Under the pieces are notes generated by a model. That model was given only the letters and a program-made list of their open reading frames with translations. It ran no database searches and had not been told where the DNA came from. A stretch of DNA of 64,000 nucleotides from Manis javanica (taxonomy: Eukaryota; Chordata; Mammalia; Pholidota; Manidae). The stretch's first letter is position 1, and each line of letters starts with the position of its first letter. Both the position numbers and the translations under genes were made by a program. Positions 1-10,194 of the stretch are shown here, piece by piece. The stretch covers positions 35,368,501 to 35,432,500 of the forward strand of contig NC_133157.1 of NCBI RefSeq assembly GCF_040802235.1, written 5' to 3'.

Positions 1-154
1 AATAAAATGCTGAAGTGGTAGGTAGATGCAAGATAAAGGTAGAAAACATAGTTTAGTGCTGTAAGAAGGCAAATGTAGATGATCAGATGATCAGGTGTGT
101 GCCTATGGACTAAGTATTAATCCAGGCTAGACAAGGGCAGCAAGACATCCTCGG

Positions 155-600
155 ATGCAGAAGATTTCTCTCAAAGCAGGGGGGGTGAGGTTCTGAGCCT
201 CACCTCTGTTGATCCCCAAATTCTCACCTGATGGCCCCCCTGCGACTGTGCCTGTCTTAGGTTGTTCCTCCCTTGAGGAATCTTACCCGTCTCTGGCTAA
301 CCAGTCATCTTCCGGGGCCATACAGGGAAATGTAAAGTTGGTAAGTGAGAGAGAAGCCATATTGTTTGCAAAGGTTAGCTTTTTACTTCTTTGCAGATTT
401 ATGCCCTGTGGCTTCTATGCCCAGCACTTGTCTCGAGGTATCTTTACCACCTGGAGGAATTATGATACTCGGTAAATTCGATATGAGGCACGAATTCTAT
501 TTAAGGGTTGTAATTAGGAAGGAAGAAGAAAAGCTATAGATGTAGCATATGAAGGAAACTTGGGAGGATTGATTATTTCTTTGACATATCTTCTTGTAGA
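155..600 (-). mobile_element. Probable ERV 3' noncoding / LTR-type region
   Basis: This stretch lies directly 3' (minus strand) of the retroviral env remnant and has no usable reading frame. On the minus strand it holds a short A-rich TATA-like stretch and polypurine blocks of the kind seen in LTRs and untranslated retroviral DNA. I did not find paired LTR ends or a primer-binding site, so LTR identity is inferred from position and general resemblance to ERV1-class sequence. Confidence 0.35.
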
Positions 601-1050
601 GTACCTTAAGTATGTATAGGTTTTAAACTACTAACTAATTTGTACACACATATTAACATAATAGGAATACGGTGACATAAACAAAGCAAATCTATAATTA
701 CCATCCATCTCCAGTGAAGACAAGAAAACCATTTAGGCACCCTAGGCATTTGTGAAAATTTATCTATGATATGATGGATATTCTCCAACTGTACTTGAAC
801 CATCAGACAAATTAAAGCAGCCCATTTCTGGGATCTGTTCACATCCCATATGTTCTTTTAACCATAGATAGTCTATAGTCATGAGATTTTGGAGTGCTAC
901 AACTTGCACCCCTCCCAACTCCTGATTGAGTTCCAACAGTACAGATCCGGTCAAATTCGTTGTCTCACTGTATGCACATGCCAGCCTAGACATCTCCCTC
1001 CTCATTCTTATGGCAAGTCCAGGAGATGGTGGGCTGGATGAAGCCACAAC
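600..1050 (-). pseudogene. Decayed endogenous retrovirus env (transmembrane subunit) remnant
   Basis: The minus strand encodes a degraded retroviral transmembrane envelope segment in two frames. Codons of 1047-760 give an ectodomain with a heptad-rich stretch and then GCEQIPEMGCFNLSD, the disulphide-loop region. The expected Cys pair reads Gly-Cys, so the motif is broken. A different frame, visible at 842-606, continues with an aromatic-rich stalk and a hydrophobic membrane-anchor-like segment, which implies a frameshift. The family is probably ERV1 class; the exact family cannot be set from this fragment. It is a non-functional fossil. Confidence 0.55.
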
Positions 1051-1460
1051 CGCAGCATCGTCCGGATCCCTGTGGAGGCTTTTTGATGATCATCCCCCGG
1101 CACAAGTCCTCCAGAGAGTGCTGATGCCAGAAGCTCCTCCTCATATCGTATCTTATTTCATTTTCTGGGTATCCAAGCTAGGCCTTGATCTTCTGCGTAG
1201 AAACAAACAGACCCTTTGCCCACACTTTGACATGCCCTCTATACCACTGTGCAGAACTCATTGGAGGTCAGCACACAGTAACTGCTTTTTTTTTTTTTTT
1301 TTTTAATTAAGAGAAAGGAATATTATCAGAAAAGAGTACCTCCATAGCTGATCATATGACACCCTTTAAGTGATCAACATTAAGGATATTTAAAGCATGC
1401 GTTGATCTTTGATTTACCAATAGTTTTATCCTGTTAAGGAGTAATCCCCCTTTTCTTTCC
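1051..1460 (-). mobile_element. Probable ERV-derived sequence between env remnant and LINE-1
   Basis: No open frame survives here on the minus strand. It holds an 18-nt T run on the plus strand at 1287-1304 and AT-rich sequence up to the LINE-1 poly(A) end. I read it as continuing retroviral sequence because it runs on from the env remnant. A LINE-1 3' transduction (1305-1460 bounded by two A-tracts on the minus strand) is the alternative. Confidence 0.3.
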
Positions 1461-1463
1461 TTC

Positions 1464-1822
1464 TTTTTTTTTTTTTTTTTTAATTTTTAATCTACACTTA
1501 CATGAAGAATACTATGTTTACTATGCTCTCCCCTATATCAGGTCCCCCCTAACAACCACACTACGGTTACTGTCCATCAGCTTAGCAAAATGTTGTAGAG
1601 TCACTACTTGTCCTCTCTGTGTTGTGCAGCCCACCCTCCCCTTTCTCCCTCCCCCCCATGCATGCTAATCTTAATAACCCCCTTTTTCTTCCCCCCCCTT
1701 ATCCCTCCCTGCCCACCCATCCTCCCCAGTTCCTTTCCCTTTGGTACCTGTTAGTCCATTTTTGGGTTCTGTAATTCCACTGCTGTTTTGTTCCTTCAGT
1801 TTTTCCTTTGTTCCTATACTCC
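1464..1822 (-). other. L1 3' UTR with G-rich polypurine tract
   Basis: Follows the ORF2 stop. Plus-strand 1631-1735 is very C-rich (several runs of four to nine C), so the L1 sense strand carries matching G runs that could form a G-quadruplex, as known for mammalian L1 3' UTRs. It ends in the poly(A) tract. Confidence 0.8.
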
Positions 1823-4800
1823 TCAGATGAGTGAAATCATTTGGTATTTCTCTTTCTCCGCTTGGCTTATTTCGCTGAGCATAATACTCTCCAGCTCCAT
1901 CCATGTTGCTGCAAATGGTTGGATTTTTCCACTTCTTATGGCTGAGTAGTATTCCATTGTGTATATGTACCACATCTTCTTTATCCATTCATCTACCGAT
2001 GGACATTTAGGTTGCTTCCAATTCTTGGCTATTGTAAATAGTGCTGCGATAAACATAGGAGTGCATCTGTCTTTCTCAAACTTGATTGCTGCATTCTTAG
2101 GGTAAATTCCTAGGAGTGGAATTCCTGGGTCAAATGGTAGGTCTGTTTTGAGCATTTTGATGCACCTCCATACTGCTTTCCACAATGGTTGAACTAATTT
2201 ACATTCCCACCAGCAGTGTAGGAGGGTTCCCCTTTCTCCACAGCCTCGCCAACATTTGTTGTTGTTTGTCTTTTGGATGGCAGCTATCCTTACTGGTGTG
2301 AGGTGATACCTCATTGTAGTTTTAATTTGCATTTCTCTGATAATTAGCGATGTGGAGCATCTTTTCATGTGTCTCTTGGCCATCTGTATTTCTTTTTTGG
2401 AGAACTGTCTGTTCAGTTCCTCTGCCCATTTTTTAATTGGGTTATTTGTTTTTTGTTTGTTGAGGCGTGTGAGCTCTTTATATATTCTGGATGTCAAGCC
2501 TTTATCGGATCTGTCATTTTCAAATATATTCTCCCATACTGTAGGGTTCCTTTCTGTTCTATTGATGGTGTCTTTCGCTGTACAGAAGCTTTTCAGCTTG
2601 ATATAGTCCCACTTGCTCATTTTTGCTGTTGTTTTCCTTGCCCGGGGAGATATGTTCAAGAAGAGATCACTCATGTTTATGTCTAAGAGGTTTTTGCCTA
2701 TGTTTTTTTCCAAGAGTTTAATGGTTTCATGACTTACATTCAGGTCTTTGATCCATTTTGAGTTTACCTTTGTATATGGGGTTAGACAATGGTCCAGTTT
2801 CATTCTCCTACATGTAGCTGTCCAGTTTTGCCAGCACCATCTGTTGAAGAGACTGTCATTTTGCCATTGTATGTCCATGGCTCCTTTATCAAATATTAAT
2901 TGACCATATATGTTTGGGTTAATTTCTGGGGTCTCTAATCTGTTCCACTGGTCTGTGGCTCTGTTCTTGTGCCAGTACCAAATTGTCTTGATTACTATGG
3001 CTTTGTAGTAGAGCTTGAAGTTGGGGAGTGAGATCCCCCCTACTTTATTCTTCTTTTTCAGGATTGCTTTGGCTATTCGGGGTCTTTGGTGTTTCCATAT
3101 GAATTTTTGAATTATTTGTTCCAATTCATTGAAGAATGTTGCTGGTAATTTGAGAGGGATTGCATCAAATCTGTATATTGCTTTGGGCAGGATGGCCATT
3201 TTGACGATATTAATTCTTCCTAGCCACGAGCATGGAATGAGTTTCCATCTGTTAGTGTCCCCTTTAATTTCTCTTAAGAGTGACTTGTAGTTTTCAGAGT
3301 ATAAGTCTTTCACTTCTTTGGTTAGGTTTATTCCTAGGTATTTTATTCTTTTTGATGCAATGGTGAATGGAATTGTTTTCCTGATTTCTCTTTCTATTGA
3401 TTCGTTGTTAGTGTATAGGAAAGCTACAGATTTCTGTGTGTTAATTTTGTATCCTGCAACTTTGCTGTATTCCGATATCAGTTCTAGTAGTTTTGGAGTG
3501 GAGTCTTTAGGGTTTTTTATGTACAGTATCATATCATCTGCAAATAGTGACAGTTTAACTTCTTCTTTACCAATCTGGATTCCTTGTATTTCTTTGTTTT
3601 GTCTGATTGCCGTGGCTAGGACCTCCAGTACTATGTTAAATAACAGTGGGGAGAGTGGGCATCCCTGTCTGGTTCCCGATCTCAGTGGAAATGCTTTCAG
3701 CTTCTCGCTGTTCAGTATAATGTTGGCTGTGGGTTTATCATATATGGCCTTTATTATGTTGAGGTACTTGCCCTCTATTCCCATTTTGCTGAGAGTTTTT
3801 ATCATGAATGGATGTTGAATTTTGTCAAATGCTTTTTCAGCATCTATGGAGATGATCATGTGGTTTTTGTCTTTCTTTTTGTTGATGTGGTGGATGATGT
3901 TGATGGATTTTCGAATGTTGTACCATCCTTGCATCCCTGGGATGAACCCCACTTGGTCATGGTGTATGATCCTTTTGATATACTGTTGAATTCTGTTTGC
4001 TAATATTTTATTGAGTATTTTTGCATCTACATTCATCAGGGATATTGGTCTGTAATTTTCTTTTTTGGTGGGGTCTTTTCCTGGTTTTGGTATTAGGGTG
4101 ATGTTGGCCTCATAGAATGAGTTTGGGAGTATTCCCTCTTCTTCTATTTTGTGGAACACTTTAAGGAGAATGGGTATTATGTCTTCTCTGTGTGTCTGAT
4201 AAAATTCCGAGGTAAATCCGTCCGGCCCCGGGGTTTTGTTCTTGGGTAGTTTTTTGATTACTGTTTCAATTTCTTTGCTTGTAATTGGTTTGTTTAACTT
4301 TTGTGTTTCTTCCTTGGTCAGTCTTGGGAGGTTGTATTTTTCTAGGAAGTTGTCCATTTCTTCTAGGTTTTCCAGCTTGTTGGCATATAGGTTTTCATAG
4401 TAGTCTTTAATAATTCTTTGTATTTCTGTGGAGTCTGTCGTGATTTTTCCATTCTCATTTCTGATTATGTTGATTTGTGTTGACTCTCTTTTTCTCTTAA
4501 TAAGTTGGGCTAGAGGCTTATCTATTTTGTTTATTTTCTCAAAAAACCAGCTCTTGGTTTCGTTGATTTTTGCTATTGTTTTATTCTTCTCAATTTTGTT
4601 TATTTCTTCTCTGATCTTTATTATGTCCCTCCTTCTGCTGACTTTAGGCCTCCTTTGTTCTTCTTTTTCCAGTTTTAATAATTGAGATGTTAGACTATAC
4701 ATTTGGGATTGTTCTTCCTTCTTCAAGTGTGCCTGGATTGCTATATACTTTCCTCTTAAGACTGCTTTCGCTGCATCCCACAGAAGTTGGGGCTTAGTGT

Positions 4801-5665
4801 TGTTGTTGTCATTTGTTTCTATATATTCCTTGATCTCTATTTTGATTTGTTCATTGATCCATTGATTATTTAGTAGCATGTTGTTAAGCCTCCATGTGTT
4901 TGTGAGCCTTTTTGTTTTCTTTGTAGAATTTATTTCTACTTTCATGCCTTTGTGGTCTGAAAAATTGGTTGGTAGAATTTCAATATTTTGGAATTTACTG
5001 AGGTTCTTAATGTGAGCTAGTATGTGGTCTATTCTGGAGAATGTTCCATGTGCACTTGAGAAGAATGTATATCCTGTTGCTTTTGGATGTAGAGTTCTAT
5101 AGATGTCTATTAGGTCCATCTGTTCTAGTGTGTTGTTCAGTGCCTGTGTGTCTTTACTTATTTTCTGCCCGGTGGATCTATCCTTTGGGGTGAGTGGTGT
5201 GTTGAAGTCTCCTACAATGAATGCATTGCAGTCTATTTCCCTCTTTAGTTCTGTTAGTATTTGCTTCACATATGCTGGTGCTCCTGTATTGGGTGCATAT
5301 ATATTTAGAATGGTTATATCCTCTTGTTGTACTGAGCCCTTTATCATTATGTAGTGGCCTTCCTTATCTCTTGTTACTTTCTTTGTTTTGAAGTCTATTT
5401 TGTCTGATATTACTACTGCAACCCCTGCTTTCTTCTCACTGTTGTTTGCCTGAAATATGTTTTTCCATCCCTTGACTTTTAGTCTATGCTTATCTTTGGG
5501 TTTAAGGTGAGTTTCTTGTAAGCAGCATATAGATGGGTCTTGCTTTTTTATCCATTCTATTACTCTATGTCTTTTGATTGGTGCATTAAGTCCATTTACA
5601 TTTAGGGTGACTATTGAGAGATATGTACTTATTGCCATTTCAGGCTTTAGATTCGTGGTTACCAA
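1823..5665 (-). CDS. L1 ORF2 protein: endonuclease and reverse transcriptase
   Basis: A 1280-residue ORF, the usual mammalian ORF2 length. It nicks target DNA and reverse-transcribes L1 RNA in place (target-primed reverse transcription). The apurinic-type endonuclease spans about 15-240: LNVNGLN at 21-27, Glu51 in QETH, Asp153 in GDFN and SDH at 236-238. The reverse transcriptase spans about 475-780: PGPDGF near 479, Asp608 in [21 protein letters not shown] near 666 and the catalytic FADD at 708-711. A C-terminal C-x3-C-x7-H-x4-C motif ([18 protein letters not shown]) is intact. A second Met at residue 10 (codon ending at 5636) could be the true start. No stop or frameshift is visible. Confidence 0.96.
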   Translation of the reverse strand: MVTTNLKPEMAISTYLSIVTLNVNGLNAPIKRHRVIEWIKKQDPSICCLQETHLKPKDKHRLKVKGWKNIFQANNSEKKAGVAVVISDKIDFKTKKVTRDKEGHYIMIKGSVQQEDITILNIYAPNTGAPAYVKQILTELKREIDCNAFIVGDFNTPLTPKDRSTGQKISKDTQALNNTLEQMDLIDIYRTLHPKATGYTFFSSAHGTFSRIDHILAHIKNLSKFQNIEILPTNFSDHKGMKVEINSTKKTKRLTNTWRLNNMLLNNQWINEQIKIEIKEYIETNDNNNTKPQLLWDAAKAVLRGKYIAIQAHLKKEEQSQMYSLTSQLLKLEKEEQRRPKVSRRRDIIKIREEINKIEKNKTIAKINETKSWFFEKINKIDKPLAQLIKRKRESTQINIIRNENGKITTDSTEIQRIIKDYYENLYANKLENLEEMDNFLEKYNLPRLTKEETQKLNKPITSKEIETVIKKLPKNKTPGPDGFTSEFYQTHREDIIPILLKVFHKIEEEGILPNSFYEANITLIPKPGKDPTKKENYRPISLMNVDAKILNKILANRIQQYIKRIIHHDQVGFIPGMQGWYNIRKSINIIHHINKKKDKNHMIISIDAEKAFDKIQHPFMIKTLSKMGIEGKYLNIIKAIYDKPTANIILNSEKLKAFPLRSGTRQGCPLSPLLFNIVLEVLATAIRQNKEIQGIQIGKEEVKLSLFADDMILYIKNPKDSTPKLLELISEYSKVAGYKINTQKSVAFLYTNNESIEREIRKTIPFTIASKRIKYLGINLTKEVKDLYSENYKSLLREIKGDTNRWKLIPCSWLGRINIVKMAILPKAIYRFDAIPLKLPATFFNELEQIIQKFIWKHQRPRIAKAILKKKNKVGGISLPNFKLYYKAIVIKTIWYWHKNRATDQWNRLETPEINPNIYGQLIFDKGAMDIQWQNDSLFNRWCWQNWTATCRRMKLDHCLTPYTKVNSKWIKDLNVSHETIKLLEKNIGKNLLDINMSDLFLNISPRARKTTAKMSKWDYIKLKSFCTAKDTINRTERNPTVWENIFENDRSDKGLTSRIYKELTRLNKQKTNNPIKKWAEELNRQFSKKEIQMAKRHMKRCSTSLIIREMQIKTTMRYHLTPVRIAAIQKTNNNKCWRGCGERGTLLHCWWECKLVQPLWKAVWRCIKMLKTDLPFDPGIPLLGIYPKNAAIKFEKDRCTPMFIAALFTIAKNWKQPKCPSVDEWIKKMWYIYTMEYYSAIRSGKIQPFAATWMELESIMLSEISQAEKEKYQMISLI

Positions 5666-5833
5666 AGGTTCAAGGTTAGCTTCTTTAGTATCTTACTGCC
5701 TAACTTAGCTCACTTATTGAGCTGTTATATACACTGTCTGGAGAATCTTTTCTTCTCTCCCTTCTTATTCCTCCTCCTCCATTCTTCATATATTGTGTGT
5801 TTTGTTCTGTGCTCTTTTTAGGGGTGCTCCCAT
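5666..5833 (-). other. L1 inter-ORF spacer
   Basis: 168 bp between the ORF1 stop and the first ORF2 Met, as in other mammalian L1s, where ORF2 is translated by inefficient reinitiation after ORF1. No reading frame of its own. Confidence 0.7.
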
Positions 5834-6757
5834 CTAGAGCAGTCCCTGTAGGATGCCCTGTAGAGGTGGTTTGTGGGAAGCAAATTCCCTCAGCTTTTGC
5901 TTGTCTGGGAATTGTTTGATCCCACCATCATATTTAAATGATAGTCGTGCTGGATACAGTATCCTTGGTTCAAGGCCCTTCTGTTTCATTGCATTAAGTA
6001 TATCATGCCATTCTCTTCTGGCCTGTAGGGTTTCTGTTGAGAAGTCTGATGTTAGCCTGATTGGTTTTCCTTTATAGGTGACCTTTTTCTCTCTAGCTGC
6101 CTTTAAAACTCTTTCCTTGTCCTTGATCCTTGCCATTTTAATTACTATGTGTCTTGGTGTTGTCCTCCTTGGATCCTTTCTGTTGGGGGTTCTGTGTAAT
6201 TCCATGGTCTGTTCGATTACTTCCTCTCCCAGTTTGGGGAAGTTTTCAGCAATTATTTCTTCAAAGACACTTTCTATCCCTTTTCCTCTTTCTTCCTCTT
6301 CTGGTATCCCTATAATACGAATGTTATTCCTTTTGTATTGGTCACATATTTCTCTTAGTGTTGTTTCATTCCTGGAGATCCTTTTATCTCTCTCTATGTC
6401 AGCTTCTATACGTTCCTGTTCTCTGGCTTCTATTCCTTCAATGGCCTCTTGCATCTTATCCATACTGCTTATAAATCCTTCCAGGGATTGTTTCACTTCT
6501 GTGATCTCTTTCCTGACATCTGTGATCTCCTTCCGGACTTCATCCCACTGCTCTTGCATTTTTCTCTGCATCTCATCCCACTGCTCTTGCATTTTTCTCT
6601 GCATCTCATCCCATTGCTCTTGCATTTTTCTCTGCATCTCTGTCAGCATGTTCATGATTTTTATTTTGAATTCTTTTTCAGGAAGACTAGTTAGGTCTGT
6701 CTCCTTCTCAGGTGTTGTCTCTGTGATCTTTGTCTGCCTGTAGTTTTGTCTTTTCAT
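5834..6757 (-). CDS. L1 ORF1 protein: trimeric RNA-binding chaperone
   Basis: A 307-residue ORF that coats L1 RNA in the ribonucleoprotein. A charged N-terminus is followed by a coiled coil (about 35-125), an RRM region starting near RNNIRIIGIPEEEE (about 144) and a C-terminal domain with the conserved TLQARREWHDI motif. The coiled coil carries three tandem copies of the 11-residue unit MQRKMQEQWDE, encoded by a 33-bp direct triplication at 6541-6639, and then a related heptad-like stretch. The length is slightly below the usual mammalian ORF1p (about 330-370). No disruption is seen. Confidence 0.95.
   Translation of the reverse strand: MKRQNYRQTKITETTPEKETDLTSLPEKEFKIKIMNMLTEMQRKMQEQWDEMQRKMQEQWDEMQRKMQEQWDEVRKEITDVRKEITEVKQSLEGFISSMDKMQEAIEGIEAREQERIEADIERDKRISRNETTLREICDQYKRNNIRIIGIPEEEERGKGIESVFEEIIAENFPKLGEEVIEQTMELHRTPNRKDPRRTTPRHIVIKMARIKDKERVLKAAREKKVTYKGKPIRLTSDFSTETLQARREWHDILNAMKQKGLEPRILYPARLSFKYDGGIKQFPDKQKLREFASHKPPLQGILQGLL
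6541..6639 (-). repeat. 33-bp direct triplication inside L1 ORF1
   Basis: Three head-to-tail 33-bp units at 6541-6573, 6574-6606 and 6607-6639. The first two are identical; the third differs by one base. The unit is 11 codons, so the frame is kept and the coiled coil gains 22 residues. Confidence 0.95.
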
Positions 6758-7238
6758 GGTGATAGAGATAGTTTGCAGAGCTGGTACAAGTGACCGCTGG
6801 AAGAGCTTCCCTTCTTGTTGGTTTGTAGCCTTTTCCTGGGAGACTATCGACCTCTAGTTGCTTGTGCTGGGCAGCTGTGCGCAGACAGGGCTTCTGCTTC
6901 CTGCCTAGTTGCTTTGGGGTTTGTCTCCGCTGTTGCTGTGGGCTTGGCCTGGCTGGGGCTGTTCCTCCAAAATGGTGGAGCCCTGTTGGAGGGGGAGCGG
7001 CCAGGAGGCTATTTATCTCCGTAAGGGGCCTCTGTGCTCCCTGCTGCCCAGGGGGTTAGAGTGCCCAGAGATCCCCAGATTCCCTGCCTCTGGTCTAAGT
7101 GACCTGTCCTGCCCCTTTAAGACTTCCAAAAAGCACTCTCCAAACCAAAACAACAACAGCAACAATGAGAGAGGGAACAGAAAGAAAGAAAAAAAAAAAA
7201 AAAAAAAGGAAAAAACAAGCGATTTTTTTTTTTTTTTT
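6758..7238 (-). other. L1 5' UTR, ORF1-proximal non-repeated segment
   Basis: GC-rich unique sequence between ORF1 and the monomers. It includes an A-rich/T-rich low-complexity patch at 7187-7240. Plus-strand frames here are chance openings in GC-rich DNA. Confidence 0.75.
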
Positions 7239-8121
7239 TGTTTTGTTCTCAGGTGCCGGTCCCAGGCACCCGCTCACTGGTCCTGCTGCCCTGTCTCCCT
7301 AGCACCAGGGTCCCTGTCCTTTCAAGGCTTCCAAAAAGCACCCACCCACCGGTCCCGCAGGGAAGGAACGCTCGATATTCTTTGTCCTCAGGCACTGGTC
7401 CCAGGCACCCGCTCACCAGTCCCGCCGCCCTGCCTCCCTAGCACCGGGGTCCCTGTCCCTTCAAGGCTTCCAAAAAGCACTCGCCAAAAAGAGAGAAAAA
7501 AAGGGGAAAAACGCGCGATTTCTTCCGTCCTCAGGTGCCGGTCTCAGGCACCCACCCACCGGTCCCACAGGGAAAAACGCGGGATATTCTTTGTCCTCAG
7601 GTGCCGGTCCCAGGCACCTGCTCACCAGTCCCGCCGCCCTGCCTCCCTAGCACCGGGGTCCCTGTCCCTTTTAGGCTTCCAAAAAGCACTCGCAGAAAAG
7701 AGGGAAAAAAAAGGGGAAAAACGCGCGATTTCCTCTGTCCTCAAGTGCCGGTCTCAGGCACCCGCCCACTGGTCCCACAGGGAAAAACGTGGGATATTCT
7801 TTGTCCTCAGGCGCCGGTCCCAGGCACCTGCTCACCAGTCCCACCACCCTGCCTCCCTAGCACTGGGGTCCCTGTCCCTTTAAGGCTTCCAAAAAGCGCT
7901 CGCCAAAAAGAGAAAAAAAAAAAAGGGGAAAAACGCGCGATTTCCTCCGTCCTCAGGCACTGGTCTCAGGCACCTTCCCGCCGGTCCCGCAGGGAGAAAC
8001 GCGGGATATTCTTTGTCCTCAGGCGCCGTTCCCAGGCACCTGCTCACCGGTCCCGCCACCCTGCCTCCCTAGCAACGGGGGCCTGTCCCTTTAAGGCTTC
8101 CAAAAAGCGCTCGCCAAAAAA
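7239..8121 (-). promoter_or_regulatory. Tandem monomers in L1 5' UTR (probable promoter array)
   Basis: Four units with a period of about 209-212 bp. The landmark TTTGTCCTCAGG recurs at 7381, 7590, 7800 and 8012, and a shortened unit occupies 7239-7380. Each unit contains CpG-bearing blocks (AACGCGCGATTTC, AACGCGGGATATTC), a GGCTTCCAAAAAGC block and an internally duplicated CAGGCACC half-unit. Monomeric L1 promoters are best known in rodents, where monomer number sets promoter strength; promoter activity here is inferred from position. Confidence 0.85.
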
Positions 8122-8376
8122 ATAAACCGCTCCGGTTTCTTTCCACCCGCCGGGAGCCGGGGGGAGGGGCGCTCGGGTCCCGCCGGGCCGGGGCTTGTAT
8201 CTTACCCCCTTCGCAAGGCGCTGGTTCCTTGCAGGTGTGGATGTGGTCTGGATGTTGTCCTGTGTCCTGTGGTCTCTATTTTAGGAAGATTTTTCTTTGT
8301 TATATTTTCATAGCTCTATGTGTTTTTGGGAGGAGATTTCCACTGCTCTACTCACGCCGCCATCCTGCTAGTCTCC
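8122..8376 (-). promoter_or_regulatory. L1 5' terminus with YY1-like site
   Basis: Single-copy sequence upstream of the monomers. The terminal minus-strand sequence AGGATGGCGGCGTGAGTAG matches the YY1-binding start found at the 5' end of many mammalian L1s, where it directs accurate transcription initiation. GC-rich at 8140-8200. Confidence 0.75.
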
Positions 8377-8384
8377 AGTTTTGT

Positions 8385-8945
8385 ACCTTCCCACTATCTA
8401 CCCCAATTCTACTTCAATCGACTCTTCTTCTTCTGTATCTAGCCAGAGTGATCTTTCTCAAATGCTTTTATTACTTTGTAATTTAATTTAAAAGCCTACC
8501 AATGCCTTCAGGATGAAGTGTAAAGTCCTCTTTATGACATGGTCTCTGCTTACTTCTCTTATCTTTCACCATCCTCCTGCACAAGCCAACTGGCCAGTGG
8601 TATAAACTACCTGCAATTCCCAGAACACCGCCAATTTTTTTTTTTTTTAACTCCAAGGGCATATAGTACTCCAAATTCCTAGAACTCCATTTCCCTCTGT
8701 TTAGATCTGGGTAAGATTGTTTTCATCATCTTCCCATGGAAGCCTTTTCAGATACCCCAAGGATATGTTCTTAGCATAGGCTCCCATAATACATTCTATG
8801 TTCACTTACATCTTAAACCACCTGTCTTCTTAAAACCACATTCTCATTGAGAGTAGGGACTCTGTATCAATGCATCTCCAGTGCCTAAAACAGTATTTAG
8901 CATGTGGTATGTTCTACATACATAGATTTTTGAATGAATGAACAA
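8385..8945. repeat. LINE-2-like ancient repeat
   Basis: Sequence of the type CCTTCAGGATGAAGTGTAAA followed by AAACCACATTCTCATTGAGAG and a GAATGAATGAAC end is typical of decayed L2 3' sequence. Recognised from memory of the consensus; boundaries approximate. Confidence 0.55.
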
Positions 8946-9174
8946 GGGATACCCTAGTGAATGATAGGAACACTGATGTCAGAAGTTGCACAATCATCCA
9001 GAATTTTCCAAAGACTTCTTACCTTACTTCCATTAAAAGTCAAAGTTATTACAAGAGACCACAGGGCCCTACATGCTCTGACATCTTCTACTATTCTCCC
9101 CTTCATTCACTTGGTTCCAGTCACACTTTGAGACCTTGACAGGAGAAGATATTTTAGGTAAGGTGCTATTTAGG

Positions 9175-9334
9175 CATGTGCATGAAGGAAGGAACTGAAA
9201 TATACTGAGCATCCAGTATGTAGCAGGCTCTGTGCTAGGCACTTTCATGTGCGGTGTCACCATATTCTCACAATCACACTGGGACAAAAGCACCACTTTG
9301 CCCACTTCACAGCTAAGGAGACTAAACTTTAGAA
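9175..9334. repeat. MIR-type SINE remnant
   Basis: Contains the typical MIR core order: CTGTGCTAGGCACTTTCATG, then a stretch of the ATTCTCACAATC type, then CACAGCTAAGGAGACTAAAC. Divergent, with no coding potential. Confidence 0.6.
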
Positions 9335-9380
9335 CAGAGGGAACACTTTCTTGGAAACAGAGGGAACACTTTCTTGGAAA
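9335..9380. repeat. Perfect 23-bp tandem duplication
   Basis: Two identical 23-bp units, 9335-9357 and 9358-9380, starting CAGAGGGAACACTTTC. They sit at the edge of the MIR remnant. Exact identity suggests a recent slippage event or an assembly artefact. Confidence 0.9.
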
Positions 9381-10194
9381 GAGTCTATAGTGGTGACTTT
9401 TTCTTCCTTAGATACTTTGTATTCTCATTATTCTGTTTGTTATGTTTCCTGCCCCACAACTTCCTCTACCCTATTCTGGGAAGCTGACCTCTATGAACTA
9501 CATCACTCAGACTACCTTGTCCTGGGCTTCTGTTTGGGTTTTGCTAATGGAAGGTACTAGAGCTGTAGACTGGAGGGCAGGAGAACAGAGAGAGGTGAAG
9601 GCATTTATTTCTCTACTTCCTCTCTGCGGTAAGTTCTTATACTGGCTGCTTAGCTCTTATGGCCATAGCTCTTGTCAGCAGTCCCTCTTCCAGACTGCAG
9701 CTCTGGCTGGTAACAACACTCCCTCCCTTTTCCCTTCAGGCCTAGAAGTGCTACTGACTCTCCAATGTTGTTTCACCATTCCTTTTTAGTTCCTGTTAAC
9801 ACTGACCATACCTCTGTAAATGGTGCTTTTGGTTAAACTCTCTTCAGTTAAACCCTTTTGAATGCACCAGTTGTTCTGTAAGGACTCTGACTGATACACT
9901 AAGAAAACTACAAATGGCACATTCTCCTTTCACCCCCATTCATTGAATTTCCAATATCTACAACAGTCTCCCTTTCCTAATCCAAAGCTTCCCACCCTGG
10001 GTCTACCTGGTCTTAAGTCTCTCTAAATACTCCATTACCTACAGAGCAACACTGTTGTTACCAGCACTGTGCTGAATCTAATGTGATGTAAGTACTCTGT
10101 TGTCCTATAGTTCTGTGACTGTTCAGTTTTGTCAGTCTGACCATCCCAGCAGGGCAGTAAAGTCATTAGCGGTAGGAAATTTTAGCAATTAGAA
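9381..10194. other. Intergenic stretch, nothing recognised
   Basis: No splice-bounded conserved exon, RNA gene or clear repeat could be identified. Short frames here lack codon bias and homology I recognise. Confidence 0.5.

Larger units (their letters stand above)
1464..8376 (-). mobile_element. Full-length LINE-1 (L1) retrotransposon with both ORFs open
   Basis: A non-LTR retrotransposon of about 6.9 kb. In sense order it has a 5' end at about 8376 with a YY1-type GATGGCGGC motif, a GC-rich 5' UTR with about 210-bp tandem monomers (7239-8121), ORF1 (6757-5834), a 168-bp spacer, ORF2 (5665-1823), a G-rich 3' UTR and a poly(A) tract (T run at 1464-1481 on the plus strand). Both ORFs are uninterrupted over their normal length, the mark of a young and possibly retrotransposition-competent copy. 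I could not recognise a target-site duplication. The 5' boundary is judged from the conserved start motif. Confidence 0.95.

Noticed and set aside
3318-3818. Plus-strand hydrophobic frames across the L1
   Set aside because: Antisense shadows of ORF2; hydrophobic because ORF2 is A-rich.
6078-6743. Plus-strand frame of 221 codons
   Set aside because: Mirror of L1 ORF1 on the other strand.
6909-8125. Long plus-strand frames (324 and 196 codons) over the GC-rich region
   Set aside because: They run antisense across the L1 5' UTR; repetition of the monomers and GC richness keep frames open. No domain.
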